Positions 1-11,700 are shown, numbered from the stretch's first letter. The stretch is DNA of 64,000 nt from Diphasiastrum complanatum (GCA_029204225.1 CM055097.1:27947192-28011191); one strand, 5' to 3'. The notes: generated from the sequence alone by a model not told the origin. Made by a program: numbers and translations.

Positions 1-204
1 ATGTGTCCAATTATCCAATGTAGATTCGTTCTTCTCATATATTAGAAAAAATTAGCTAGATTGATGCTCATGATACATATATTGCTCATAGACCCATGAT
101 CATTTATGCATGGACCAACGAACTGATCTAAGTGGTCAGAATCAGCAATGGTGTTCTGGAGATGCGTTGGAAGAAGGCAAGAGGTGCAGCGATGGCAGGT
201 TCAC
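1..204. other. Left flank, nothing recognised
   Basis: This is the sequence outside the left terminal repeat of the first fold-back element. I see no coding pattern, repeat or RNA gene in it. The short ORF that starts here runs straight into the terminal repeat and is not credible as a gene. Confidence 0.5.
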
Positions 205-462
205 CAATGTTAGGGATTTTTCCAACAAGGGTTGGTCCCGCAGGAAAGCCCCAGTGAGTAAAAGGGCCCACTACCCTTACGCGAGTGACTAGGGTCTATT
301 ACAGCTTCCAACCCTGGGGGTCATCCTAATCTCCCCGTACTCCCCAATCAATGAGAGTTTCCAGGCTCTCAGAAGTATGATTGCAAGGAGATCGATTGTT
401 GAGTCCTCAAAGTTCTTCTCACTGTGGTAGAGTGACAGAATGACTTCTTGTCATTCTATGAG
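205..462 (+). repeat. Left terminal inverted repeat of fold-back copy 1
   Basis: This pairs in inverted orientation with 7253-7512, including the shared string GGGTCATCCTAATC and the block from AGTATGATTGCAAGGA to the TCATTCTATGAG end. The same block in direct orientation opens the second copy at 16859. The inverted match stops abruptly at about 462, where the right arm jumps to the counterpart of 2830. Confidence 0.8.
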
Positions 463-2829
463 ATTGGCAGAATATAAAATATCCTTGGAACCAAGTACTA
501 ACTGAACCTTTAGATATGATATGTAATGATTCAGAAGAGTACTAAAATGGTTACATCTCTTGTTCATTCGTAGTCGAGGATAGGTAAAATAAATGGTTCA
601 CAAGATCTAAGTATCTCCCCTAGACATTCAGCACGAAGGATTGACACAATCAATTAAATGTAATTTTGCCCAATAAGTATTGTAATACTCAAGAACGATG
701 ATTGTGCATAGGGAATATTTCGACGAAGTGGTAAATGTGGTCTAAACATCTCATAAACAATCTCCTCTTAAATAAGGGTCCCGTTCATCACACAAAATAT
801 TTCTGCTTTGGTTTGTGTTATGATATCTATTGCTTCCCTTTGTTGCATTTTATCTTCATTGAATGTCAATTAATCAAGCTTAATCTTGAGTAAAATGTTT
901 TTTTCATTTCCAGCAAATTTTCACCCTTTAGAATTCATTTCATCATAATAGGTGAATGAGTGTTAACAAGTATGCAGTAAAAAGGATTTGAGCTATTCAT
1001 GATCATTTCGCATAATTACACTCTGGGAGTCTATATATAGGATGAGATCAATCAATTCACTCTCGTATTTTTCGACAAGAGTGTGATTGAATAGGAAAAA
1101 CTCAAAAAACAAAAAGGACAAGTTGTTACTTGTATATTTCGACAAGTATCATCAAGTCCCCTATGTGAAAAATATATGGGGTTAATTCCAAGCTATAGGA
1201 AATATTCCATCCCGTATAGTCGTTTAGATGACCTTCTCTCTATATTCCAAGAGAGTTGGCCTATGCAGCGTTAACGAAATCATATTTACAACGACAAAGC
1301 TCTAAACATAATTGATAGTAATTATTATTTGTACAACAACAATACCTATCAAAATACACATCGCAATACTCATGATTGAGTTCGATTTTTCTAGATTAGC
1401 TTGAAACTGAAAGTTTGTATAGCTAACACATTTTTTCTTTTCTCTCTCTTTTCCTTTTTTTTTCTCTTTTCTCTCTAATTTTTGCCCACTCGACTCATGT
1501 TAATAAATACAGACATGATAATTAACCAAGAGTCTTTTCTAGAACCCACAAATAATCATAGATGCAAATGATTAGTTGTAACAAGAAAACTAAAGTCACT
1601 ATACACATTGACAATCAGATTTCATGTACGTTAATTCACATAATATTGGAAAGCATAGGAGTGAAAAATGTACCATCAGAATGTTGAATCACCAAATGCT
1701 TAACCAGAGAAATCTCAGTCACGGGTTGTGGTTGTAGAACTGCTATCACTCAGAAGTACGGATAATGGGTCATAGGTACATAGTCTCCAAATGTAAACAC
1801 TTCATTTTTCCAGTCAAAAAGTATCGTATGATAGTCTCCTCTAGACTAGTTCTCAAAACAATAACTATCCATGTTAAGATGGCAGCGCTTAGATCCGTGG
1901 CTAGTAGACACCGGAATTTCGCTCTTGATCAAAAGTAGACATAGAGAAGTGCTTTTCCTTTGCCCAGGTAATAGCTAACTGGAAACTCACGCTCACAGAG
2001 ATGTTGTTGGATCAGTGATGGAGGACTCTGTAGATTTTGGCAACTGTGGTTCTGCCCTCAGGTAGACTCAACACTATTTCTTACCTTCAGCAAAGGCATA
2101 GTATCATATGGAAAAGGTATATGCTTATATGTTCAGAATAGAACTTGAAGATGTGATGGACCAATACTCAGAGGTCTTGGAGCTACTCAGCTCTCCCTCA
2201 TAAGTGTAACTCTTCTTGAATGCACCTCTGTCAGCAGGTGTAATGATCTCTCTGCTATCTTTTGTCTCTTGTGACCGATGGATCAACAAACTACTCACTG
2301 ACAGCGATGGAAGGCATAATACCTTTCAAAGAAAACTCCTCTATCTACGATGGATGGGCAGAACAGTGATACTCATTCAATGTACCTTTTCTAGCACTAA
2401 TGGGATAGATGGTTTGCGTTAAATGATACTTCCAAAATATAGATTGAACACTTGTGACCTGGTGCTCTATTGAATTATTCTTCTGGACAGAATAGTGGCT
2501 TGCTCATGTTTTCTTCATAATAGAAATCCACGGAAGTGAAGACCTCTTGTCTGTGGCCAACGCTGTATTCTTACTTCTCTTTAATATTCTGAGAGTATTA
2601 TACACGATTAGTATTGCAACAGTCTCTCTTTCTTATGCATGACAGCACTCAGAATCCACACGTAGATGCCAGGAACTTCTGCTCAGGTAGTGCTCAGATC
2701 GTTCAAAAGACTGTTCACGTGGCTTATCGATAGTTTTATCTACTCTTCATTAGCTGATGTTGGCAAGCACTTCAAACAATCGTGAGGTAGGAGTTTTTGC
2801 TTCAAGGTAGATATTGACTTTTTCCAACT
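463..2829. repeat. Left-arm segment of copy 1 with no partner in the right arm
   Basis: Positions 463-1800 match 17102-18500 of the second copy in direct orientation, including the TATA-like CTATATATAGGAT at about 1031, so this is part of the element. It has no inverted partner at 5085-7512, which means the right arm lost about 2.4 kb. From about 1870 on, short degenerate motifs of the type AGYGATGGA and GCTCAGA recur, for example near 2010 and 2300. The same kind of motif recurs in 18900-20450 of copy 2. I see no coding sequence. Confidence 0.6.
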
Positions 2830-4845
2830 ACTTGCTCAATGTGGGTAGTCATAACAGCTATTCAGACCATGTGAGGTAGCAATAGACTCTTCATGCATGA
2901 ATCTGCAACATTAGTTTCTGCTTTTTGACTTTATTTTACACTGCTCAATCCCTTCTATACTGATATACTCTTAGTGTCAATGCTCAGTTATTTGTTTCTT
3001 CATAAATGCACTGGTAGCAAGTACTTGAGGCATTGGAAGGATTTTCATAACCTGAGCTGGAAAGACAACTAAGGCTCACTGGTCGTGATGGCCTCTTGGT
3101 CAATTGATAATTGGTAGCTACAATGATAATTGGTAGCTACAATTCCTGATTGTAATGGAACATGGGCTACTCAGATTGCCTACACACACAAGATGCTTCT
3201 TGGATAGCTTATTGTCACTCCACTCCCTGATTCAGCAGCAATTCTCCTTTACTCGACTCTCATACTCTTGATAGTAGCAATTCACTCCTTCATCAGTTTC
3301 AGCAACGAGCTCCCAAACAGTATCACGCCCTCCTTTTACTCACAATCAGAAGGACAACATTACGAATTGCAGCTCTCTCTCTGTATCTCCTACAGCAACA
3401 TCACTAGACTCACAAAATTTTCACTCTTCATTGTACTCTCACGTCTTCTCTTATTTGTGAAGGATATATTTTCCTTTTCTTGGAAACTTCCCTTCAAAGT
3501 GTTATTTGGCCTTTTGTTTGGAATTTCACTTGTTTTTAATAATTCTGGGTTTTGAACTTCATTTCCGAAGTTGCCCAATATGACTTTGTGGAATGAGTTC
3601 CGGGTATTCAGAAGAATAAAGGTGAGTTTGCCAACAGCTTTCATCATGAAAACCACATACAACTTTCCAGGTAGCACTTTGACACTCAAACTGAAGAATT
3701 GCATTGTAAGATTCAAATGAGCGAAGTTTTTACTGTTGAACTTCATCTGAAAAAATTCTAATGTGAAGTTTGGTCCGACTTCCTCTTGAAGTTTTCAATA
3801 GCTCCTACCCTTCAAGTTTATTTTTAAGACTTGGACCATTATCTATTTGAAGTCAACACCTTCTCTTTGAAAGTGAAGTGCTAACTTTTTTCTTCATTTG
3901 TCAGGAACCTAACCCCACATGTGTCCAAAGTTTGTTAGGAATTATTCATTGTCGGAATATTTTGCACCTTTTTTTACACGTGGAGCATCCAAAAGTGAAT
4001 AAAGGCACCTTTGACCTAGGAATCTGTCTTCATGAGTATCCTTTAAGAGTATCTTCCCCAACAACATCTGTCTCTATTATCCCTAGTGCTTAATAACGTT
4101 CTCATCTTTCGGTCCGGTCTGTTTTTTTTTTTTTTCCATGGGTCTTGTTCTTGTCCTGTCTATGGAATATGTGTGAAGTCATTATAATACTTGCGAAGTT
4201 CCCTGTGTCTTTTCATTTTCAACGCACTTCACAGGCTTGTGAAGGGTTGTAGCCGTTTTTGACACACCTAGTAACTCCTCAACATTTTCATAGATTTATT
4301 ACATAGACCGGTTCCTCCTCAAACTAGTCCTTTTTCCCATAATTATCGAGCATATTTTTTTACAAAACTCAGTATTTTTGGTTTTGAGAACTGGGGTTTT
4401 GCTTGATGTCTAGGTAGAACCTTGAATCCCATTGTTACTGATGGAGATGAAATTTTTTACGGTCACTGTCCAAATTTCCTATGTGCGTACTGTGTGGGTG
4501 GTCAATTTTGGTAGAAAATAACCTGCCTGAAGCACCTTGTTGATGGTTCTACTCATATTGCCGGTCTTATTCCCATTTTTGATGCATTTGAACTGTTCGA
4601 TAGTGGTGCTGTTGTTGATGTTATGCTCCGTGACTGAGATTTCCCTAGTTGGCAGGTGGGATCAAAACACACTGTGGTCTTTTATTAACTGAATGTCATA
4701 AGTACATTGAAAGTGTTGTTTACATGCTTCTAATCTATTGGAAAAATATTCACAGAAATTTAAAATTCTACTTTGGCCATTAATGGGCAGACCAGATGCC
4801 CAAACGGTAAATACAGTACATACAATAATCATTGTAATATTAATC
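2830..4845 (+). repeat. Left inner inverted arm, copy 1
   Basis: This segment is complementary to about 5085-7252. Landmarks pair one by one: CTTGCTCAATGTGGGTAGTC (2831) with the region near 7245, the block near 3180 with that near 6830, and CACACTGTGGTC (4668) with 5249. A 107-bp block at about 6848-6955 has no partner here. In its place there is a small direct duplication of AATGATAATTGGTAGCTAC near 3120-3150. Confidence 0.8.
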
Positions 4846-5084
4846 ATATTGCTCACATATGCGATTACACTTTATTCATTGTCGACCCATGTGAGTACAC
4901 AAATTGTGGTCATCATTTTTTTGTGATACATAAATTTATTTATTCACTTGTGCATATGGCAAACATTGTTGATAGAAAATGGAATTCAATGTGTTGATTG
5001 TTAGTCGATTTTTTATCATAAGAAATCGGACTTGAATTATGCAATTTTTAAAATTTTCATGATAAAATCGAATTAAAATGGCCA
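4846..5084. repeat. Loop between the arms of copy 1
   Basis: This is the unpaired centre of the fold-back element. Its right part (about 4988-5084) is the reverse complement of about 21940-22035 in copy 2, so that part of the loop lies in opposite orientations in the two copies. The left part (4846-4987) has no counterpart in copy 2 that I can see. Confidence 0.55.
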
Positions 5085-7252
5085 ATTATTGTACATTATT
5101 GTATGTTCAGTATTTACAATTTGGGCATCTAGCTTGCCCAATAATGGCCAGAATAGAGTTTTAAATTTCTGTGAATATTTTTCCTGTAGATTAGATGCAT
5201 GTAAACAGCGCTTTCAATGTACTTACGACATTCAGTTAATAAAAGACCACAGTGTGTTTTGATCCCACCTGCCAACTAGGGAAATCTCAGTCACGGAGCA
5301 TAACATCAACAACAGCACCACTATCGAACAGTTCAAATGCATCAAAAATGGGAATAAGACCGGCAATATGAGTAGAACCATCAACAAGGTGCTTCAGGCA
5401 GGTTATTTTCTACCAAAATTGACCACCCACACAGTACGCACATAGGAAATTTGGACAGTGACCGTCAAAAATTTCATCTCCATCAGTAACACTGGGATTC
5501 GAGGTTCTACCTAGACATCAAGCAAAACCCCAGTTCTCAAAACCAAAAATACTGAGTTTTATTGGGTAAAAAAATATGCTCGATAATTATGGGAAAAAGG
5601 ACTAGTTTGAGGAGGAACCGGTCTATGTAATAAATCTATGAAAATGTTGAGGAGTTACTAGGTGTGTCAAAAACGGCTACAACCCTTCACAAGCCTGTGA
5701 AGTGCGTTGAAAATGAAAAGACACAGGGAACTTCGCACAGATCATGATGACGTCACACATATTCCCCCCAACAGGATAAGGACAAGGCCCATATAAAAAA
5801 AAAAAGGGACAAGAAGATGAGAACGTCATTAAGCACTAGGGATAATAGAGACAGATGTTGTTGGGGGAGATACTCTTAAAGGAATCCCATGAAGACAAAT
5901 TCCTAGGTCAAAGGTGCCTTTATTCACTTTTGGATACTCCATGTTTAAAAAAAAAGGTGCAAAATATTCCGACAATAAATCATTCCTAACAAACTTCGGA
6001 CACATGTGGGAAAAGGTTCCTGACAAATGAAGAAAAAGGTTAGCACTTCACTTTCAAAGAGAAGGAGTTGACTTTAAACAGATAATGGTCCAAGTCTTAA
6101 AAACAAACTTGAAGGGTAGGAGCTATTGAAAACTTCAAGAGGAAGTCGGAACAAACTTCACATTAGAATTTTTTTTAGATGAAGTTTGACTGTAAAAACT
6201 TTGCTCATTTGAATCTTACAATGCAATTCTTCAGTTTGAGTGTCAAAGCGCTACTTGGAAAGTTGTATGAAGTTTTCGTGATGAAATCTGCTGGCAAACA
6301 TCAGACTCACCTTTATTTTCTGGAATACCCGAAACTCATTCCGCAAAGTCATATTGGGCAACTTCAGAAATGAAGTTCAAAACCCGGACTTATCAAGAAA
6401 AAGTGAAACTTCAAAAGGAAGGCCCAATAACACTTTGAAGGGAGGTTTTGAAGAAAAAAGAAAATATGTCCTTCACATATAAGAAGGGAGGGGTCTTCTA
6501 CGAGGAGAATGAGGATGAAGAGTGAGTTTTGAAGAGTAGAAGAGAAGACGTGAGAGGACAATGAAGAGTGAAAATTTTGTGAGTCTAGTGATGTTGTTGT
6601 AGGAGATACAGAGAGAGAGAGTTGCAACTCAAAATGTTGTCCTTCTGAGTGTGAGTAAAAGGAGGGCATGATACCGTTTGGAAGCTCATTGCTGAAACTA
6701 ATGAAGGAGTGAATTGCTACTGTCAAGAGTATGAGAGTCGGGTAAAGGAGAATTGCTGAATCAAGGAGATGGAGTGACAATGTCCAAGAAGCATCTTGTG
6801 TGTGTAGGCAATTTGAGTAGCCCGTGTTCCATTACAATCAGGAATTGGAGCCTTGTCTGGGTCTGAGCTAGCAGTTAGCATGCGCTTGAAGCCGTCATGC
6901 ATCTGTTGGAGGTGTGGGCCTTCTAGTCTCTATGTGTTAATAGAGAGGGAGTGAGGCTATAGCTACCAATTATCAATTGATCAAGAGGCCATCACGACTA
7001 GTGAGCCTTAATTGTCTTTCCAGCTCATGTTATGAAGATCCTTCCAATGCCTCAAGTACTTGCTACCAGCGCATTTCTGAAGAAACAAATAACTGAGCAC
7101 TGACACTAAGAGTATATCAGTTTAGAAGGGATTGAGCAGTGTAGAATAAAGTCAAAAAGCAAAAACTAATGTTGCAGATTCATGCATGAAGATTCTATCG
7201 CTACCTCCCATGGTCTCAATCACTGTTATGACTACCCACATTGAGCAAGCCT
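5085..7252 (-). repeat. Right inner inverted arm, copy 1
   Basis: Inverted partner of 2830-4845. The short ORFs seen in both arms (for example 3390-3746 and 6364-6780) are mirror images of the same repeat and are not supported as genes. Confidence 0.8.
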
Positions 7253-7512
7253 CATAGAATGACGACAAGTGATTCTCTCACTCTACCACATTAAGAAGAA
7301 CTTTGAGGACTCAATAGTCGATATCCTTGCAATCATACTTCTGAGAGCCTGGAAAACTCTCATTATTTGGGAGTATGGGGTGATTAGGATGACCCCCAGG
7401 GTTGGAAGCAGTAATAGACCCTAGTCACTCGCGTAAGGGCAGTGTGGGCCCTTTTACTCGCTGGGGCTTTTTGGCGGGACCAAACCCCTGTCGGAATAAA
7501 TCCCTAACATTG
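7253..7512 (-). repeat. Right terminal inverted repeat of fold-back copy 1
   Basis: Inverted counterpart of 205-462. The inner edge at about 7253 is the deletion junction where the sequence jumps from the terminal repeat to the inner arm. Confidence 0.78.
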
Positions 7513-7692
7513 ATAGGTAACAAATTTCAAAAGTGAGATCCATTTACACTCTGTAACATACCATGGGTTATATTGAGGGGCCTTTTTTTTCATCAGTCAC
7601 GGTATTACCCTTGGTCAGCAGAGTGTCTTGGAATGCCCCTTGGCCACCTTGATCCTCTCTATAACCCTCTCTACAAATGTTTGATTTACCTA

Positions 7693-8157
7693 TCATGTTA
7701 TCCCTTTGGTTTTATCAAATGCTCTAGCCAATATCAAAGGTTTATGAACAAAAAATTTCAAGATATGTTGGATAGAAACTTAAAAATCCTTATGGACAAT
7801 TTATGTGGAGCATCTTCTATTAAAGAACACTTAGCAATACTTGAGAAGTATTTTCAGAAATGTGCTGCTACTTGTAAAGCCTTGAATGCCAACAAATATA
7901 TATTTGGGGCACCCTATGTTGTGCTATTAGGACACGTCATTAGCCGCTATGGTATAGCCACTCATCCAAAGAAAATTGCAATGCTTTTAGCCATTATGTC
8001 ACCCTCCACTGTGACCCACTTACAATCTTTCTTAGGAGGGACTGGCTACTATAGAAACTATGTGATGGCCTACGCCTCAATAATCTATCCTATGATTGAG
8101 TTATTGAAAGAGGAATCTAAATGGAATTGGGATGAGGAATGGAAACAATCTTTTTGA
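7693..8157 (+). pseudogene. Gypsy reverse transcriptase, C-terminal half (relic)
   Basis: The translation reads YPFGFIKCSSQYQRFMNK, a degraded form of the gypsy motif MPFGLxNAPxxFQRxMN. It is followed by a damaged catalytic stretch (ILMDNLCG where FxDD is expected). Next come the connection-domain signatures LGHVISRYGIATHPKKI and FLGGTGYYRNYV, typical of the end of gypsy RT. The upstream palm and finger motifs are absent. A stop ends the frame at 8157 just before the RNase H part. The missing second Asp of the active site means that it could not be catalytic. Confidence 0.85.
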
Positions 8158-8816
8158 GACCTGAAAGAAGCTTCAACAAAAGCCCCTATACTGAAACCAT
8201 CGATGTATGATTGTGAATTTTACGTATTCACTAGTACTACTGACACTTGTATCAATTGTTATCTAGCTCGAATATGAGACAAAGTGTATCATCTGATTAC
8301 CTTTATCCGGGTCGTAAGCTAAATGCAGCTGAAACCACTGATGTATGATCGTGAATTTTACGTATTCACTAGTACTACCGACACGTGTATCGACTGTTAT
8401 CTAGCTCAAATATGGGACAAAGTGTATCATCTGATCACCTTTATCCGGGTCATAAGCTAAGTGCAGCAGAACTCAAGTATACAAAAGCTGAGAATATTTG
8501 CCTAGGAATTGCATATGCCAAAGCCAAATTTAGACATTATCTTCTACAAGGGAAGATAAGGTTTTTTACGAATAGCAAAGCAATGACATTAATGATGAAC
8601 AAGTTGGAATCACCTGGTTGTTTAATGAAATGGATTTTGTCATTGCAAGAATTTGATTATGAATTACAAAGAAAACCGACACGATTACAAGGTCTAAATG
8701 ACTGCATATGCAAATTGGGAAACATTATGACCAATGATAGTGATTGGAAAAATGATCATGTACGTGATCTTTTGCGAGCAAGTAGATATTACCATGATTA
8801 TAGAATGCTAATTTAG
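8158..8816 (+). pseudogene. Gypsy RNase H (relic) with internal duplication
   Basis: The sequence continues the pol above. The frame restarts at 8385 and reads KLSAAELKYTKAENICLG, corresponding to LxxAExNYxxTEKExLA of gypsy RNase H. Then come FRHYLLQGK and FTNSKAMTLMMNK, where the family normally has TDHxxLxxL. The C-terminal tract DYELQRKPTRLQGLNDCICK matches the usual xExxYxPGxxNxxADxLSR. The catalytic Asp of TDH is replaced by Asn. A 138-bp direct duplication (8202-8477) lies at the start of the domain and adds stops. Confidence 0.8.
8202..8477 (+). repeat. 138-bp tandem duplication inside the RNase H relic
   Basis: Two adjacent copies start at GATGTATGAT (8202) and GATGTATGAT (8340). They share TTTTACGTATTCACTAGTAC and ATCATCTGAT with only scattered differences. 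The period of 138 bp is 46 codons, so the duplication itself keeps frame, but the first copy contains stops. Confidence 0.85.
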
Positions 8817-8974
8817 CTACCTATCTGTCTACCTTAAAACCACCAGACACAATGACCGCACAAGCAAAAGTTACGTACATAAGCTTTGAATTTCGCATTG
8901 ATAGATGGAATTCTGTATCGAAGTCGAGTAGAAGGAATTTATAGAAGATGTGTGACTCTTGAGGAACAAGTCAG

Positions 8975-9402
8975 AAAATCTTAAGAGCAGGATATTGGTG
9001 GCCAACGTTATTTAAGGATGCACATGTTCATGCTAGATCTTGTGATATTTGCCACGCGTAGAAACCCAGGTAAATCGGATTAGACCTCTCATCCCCATCC
9101 AAGTTGAAATACCTTTCAAAAAATGGGAAATTGACTTTATGGGTCCAATTCATCTAGCATCTTCATTTTGAAAACATTGCATTATCGTAGATACAGACTG
9201 CTTCACTAAGTGGGCTGAAGCAAAGGCAGTGCCTAAATGAAATGGCAAAGAAACGGCTCTATTCCTATTAGAGCAAGTCATTGGTAGATTTGGAGCGCCC
9301 AAAGAACTAATTTCAGATCGAGGGGCCCACTTTCTAAACAAGATCATAAAGAGTCTGACGAAACAACTACTGATTAAACATCAGAAGAGTACTCCTTATC
9401 AT
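8975..9402 (+). pseudogene. Gypsy integrase, truncated by an LTR insertion
   Basis: Conceptual reading gives GYWWPTLFKDAHVHARSCDICH (zinc-binding domain, only the CxxC half), then WEIDFMGPIH with the first catalytic Asp. TKWAEAKAVP follows, then LISDRGAHFLNK with the second Asp. It stops at KHQKSTPYHC, just before the segment that would carry the catalytic Glu. At that point (9403) a new LTR begins with TGTTAGGCCTAG. Several stops are present. The interruption dates the LTR element as younger than this relic. Confidence 0.85.
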
Positions 9403-10787
9403 TGTTAGGCCTAGTTGGGCCATTTCAATGTAATTCTAAGATAAGTTTTTACTGGATGTAAGTAAAAATAGGAATAATCTTTTATTGGATGTAATTGTAA
9501 GATTACGAGTTTATTAGAAACACATTGAAATGGTTAGGAAGATGGGGGAAGCTACCTTGGAAGAAGTGACATTACAAGATAAAGTAGGATTGGTGGTTGA
9601 TGTGAAGTCATAGTCAATGGAAGTTGAACGGATCGTAAGCAATCGTAGAATCAACGGTTGCGGTCTGTACGAGAAACTGAACCGACCATTTGTGGTCATT
9701 ATGGGATTTTGTGGTATCACATGGCAATGTCGTAGCTGAAGTATAAGTAGGAGATTTAGAGCTGAGGGAGGCGCGCTTTGATTTTACGCTATTGAACAAT
9801 GGCTTGACCAGGCGTCAAGGGTGAGAGTTGAGTAATTGTATCCGAGTGATTGTGCTCAATCATCTTGCATCTATGTCAGGTTGCAAACAACAAGAAGAGA
9901 GTGTCTTGCTTAAGACCTCTTTAAGTGACTTGATGTGAATACTGATTACTGGACTTTTATGCCAACTCTTGTAACAAAGACTGTACGTTTGCATGGAATG
10001 AGAATGGAATACTTCTGTTTGGTTCTTTACATTGTTTGATGGTGAATTTTTGACTCAGAACTTTCTCATTCGGAAGGAAATAGGAGCTATCTTGGAAGTA
10101 CACATATTTTGACGATTACGAGTGATTGAAGTTCAAGGTGGTGCCAATTGGAAGTTATTGAGGAAGATAACGGACTTGCATTCGATGAACTATGTGTGGG
10201 AGATGCAAAAGATGAAGAACTGGTTAGTGATCACACTTTGGAGACTCTTGGTGAGTGGTAACTATGATGTTTTGCAATATTTGCAGTTAGGAAGTCAATT
10301 TTGATCAATTCAAATTGGTTGTGGAGCAGTGTATCAGGTTTGTCATTGAGGAGATACACTTCAACAACCTATTCTAGGTAAGTCAAGTCAATTTGTCGTA
10401 TCAATATTGTATCAGGGATGCAGATTCCAGTGATGACAGGATGTAGATCATTTGGTTTGGGCCATGGAATAGGTTCATTGAGAGTGGTATTTGGCATGCA
10501 CAACTTGTGAGAGACATGATGGTGGCTTTGGAGTCCACATCTCAGTGTATTCTCAAGGAGTGGTTTGGAATGATTCACAGGTATGTTATGTTCTGGTGAA
10601 TGATATGGCATATAATTAGATTAATTTGATCAGTAGTTCTATGCATATGCTGATTAAGTGCAGCTCTGTATACTGTTTTACTTTTATCATGTTTTTGTCC
10701 CTGTTAGTGGTAGGCCATGTTTGTAATGAAACAGTAGCTTAGCTTAATTAAGTGTCAGGTGGTTAAGGGCATAACACCCCCTAAACA
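9403..10787 (+). repeat. 5' LTR of the gag-protease element
   Basis: It begins TGTTAGGCCTAGTTGGGCC and ends CCTAAACA seven bases before the primer-binding-like site, giving about 1385 bp. The start is repeated at 13128 immediately after a polypurine tract, which fixes the left boundary. The right boundary is inferred from the TG...CA ends and the primer site. I see no ORF of note inside. Confidence 0.78.
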
Positions 10788-10793
10788 CCCTTT

Positions 10794-10811
10794 TGGTTCC
10801 GTTGTCGAGAT
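10794..10811 (+). promoter_or_regulatory. Primer-binding site, degenerate tRNA-Asp type
   Basis: TGGTTCCGTTGTCGAGAT matches the tRNA-Asp-type site TGGCGCCGTTGTCGGGGA (present intact at 46012) at 13 of 18 positions and lies just 3' of the LTR end. Confidence 0.6.
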
Positions 10812-11700
10812 GGATTTTAGTGGTTGTCTAATCTGGATAGTAGCGATTTTGAGTTGTGGGTAGAGTTAATGGAGGTCGTAGTAGAATCATTACCAATGAC
10901 TTCAGGAGCAAGTAGTTCGGATCCGAGAAAATCTGCAGTATTTTGCGAGATGGAGGTTGTCTCGATCGGGCAAACTCGGACAACGATATTTCAGTGTTTT
11001 AAAGGTATAAAACATGATGACGCGGATATGCACATTCCCCAATTCTTGGCTGTCTGCCAAGCAAATCGGGAGACTGAGGATATTTGAAAATTGGAGTTGT
11101 TTTCGACCACGTTGAAAGGGAACGCCTTATAGTGGTATTCACAGTACGGATTGCAAGAGTTCTAGTGCCAGGACAAGCTGCGAAGGGCCTTTTTGAAGCA
11201 TTACCGTAAGGAGCATGAGGATGAAGAGATTTTGGACAAACTGCAAGCCATAAAGTAGAAAAGAAAGGAGGATGTTTTGGCTATGTTCAAAGGTTCAAGG
11301 TCTTGGAGAAAATGTTGCAAGAGCCATTAATGAACACTAAACGTATCAAGTATTTCAGGCATGGGTTGCATAAAATTCTTCGTAGAGGGACTACATCACT
11401 ACAGGGACAACGGTTGGAACACATTGTAGAGGTTGCTCGACGGCTGGAAGAGGAGGAGACCAGAAAGAAATACCGTAAGCACTGACGACATCATCGCCAC
11501 CTATGCAACCATGACCGATGGCTTACCAATAGAGTCCGTCGATGATGCATGGCCAACTGCCACAATGGCCGTTCCAACGGCAAATACGCTATCGTCAAGA
11601 TCAACTTGATGATGTATGTAATTTTTGTGACCAAATGGGCCATTGTTATTTTAATTGTGTGATGTACCATCAGTAGTGTGCTAGTAATTTAGAACGTGGG
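10811..11700 (+). pseudogene. gag of the gag-protease element
   Basis: The capsid-like part reads KLELFSTTLKGNAL, then WYSQYG and LRRAFLKHYRKEHEDEEIL, matching the retrotransposon gag pattern (FxxxLxGxAxxWY...F...F). It is followed by YFRHGLHKILRRG. A CCHC zinc knuckle is visible at about 11613-11655 (CNFCDQMGHCYFNC, spacing C-x2-C-x4-H-x4-C). Frame changes and stops (for example after 11087 and after 11485) break it. The role in a living element would be to form the virus-like particle and bind RNA. Confidence 0.75.

Larger units (their letters stand above)
205..7512. mobile_element. Large fold-back (long inverted-arm) element, copy 1
   Basis: The outer ends are inverted copies: the left begins CAATGTTAGGGATTTTTCC and the right ends with its near-complement, AATCCCTAACATTG. 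The match continues inward through almost the whole element. Left arm is about 205-4845 and right arm about 5085-7512, with a loop of about 240 bp between. The right arm is shorter because everything corresponding to about 463-2829 is missing at a junction near 7253. A second copy lies at 16859-24930. I find no transposase ORF, so this is a non-autonomous element or a relic. I could not find a convincing direct target duplication: the flanks are TTCAC on the left and ATAGG on the right. The ends could instead be TGTTAGG...CCTAACA termini of two LTR elements lying head to head, but the arms match far beyond LTR scale, so I favour a fold-back transposon. Confidence 0.72.
7573..9402 (+). mobile_element. 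Decayed Ty3/gypsy pol, truncated at both ends
   Basis: The domains reverse transcriptase, RNase H and integrase follow in the order expected for Ty3/gypsy pol. There is no LTR, gag or protease of its own. The 5' side abuts the fold-back element. The 3' side is cut in mid-integrase at 9403 by the LTR of another element. Several in-frame stops and frame changes show that it is dead. Confidence 0.85.

Noticed and set aside
3268-3746. Opposed ORFs of 95 and 118 residues, with mirror images at 6179-6780
   Set aside because: They fall in the inverted arms of the fold-back element, have no recognisable domain, and are disrupted between copies.
8202-8477. Possible CRISPR-like or satellite repeat
   Set aside because: Only two copies, 138 bp each, inside an RNase H relic: a simple tandem duplication.
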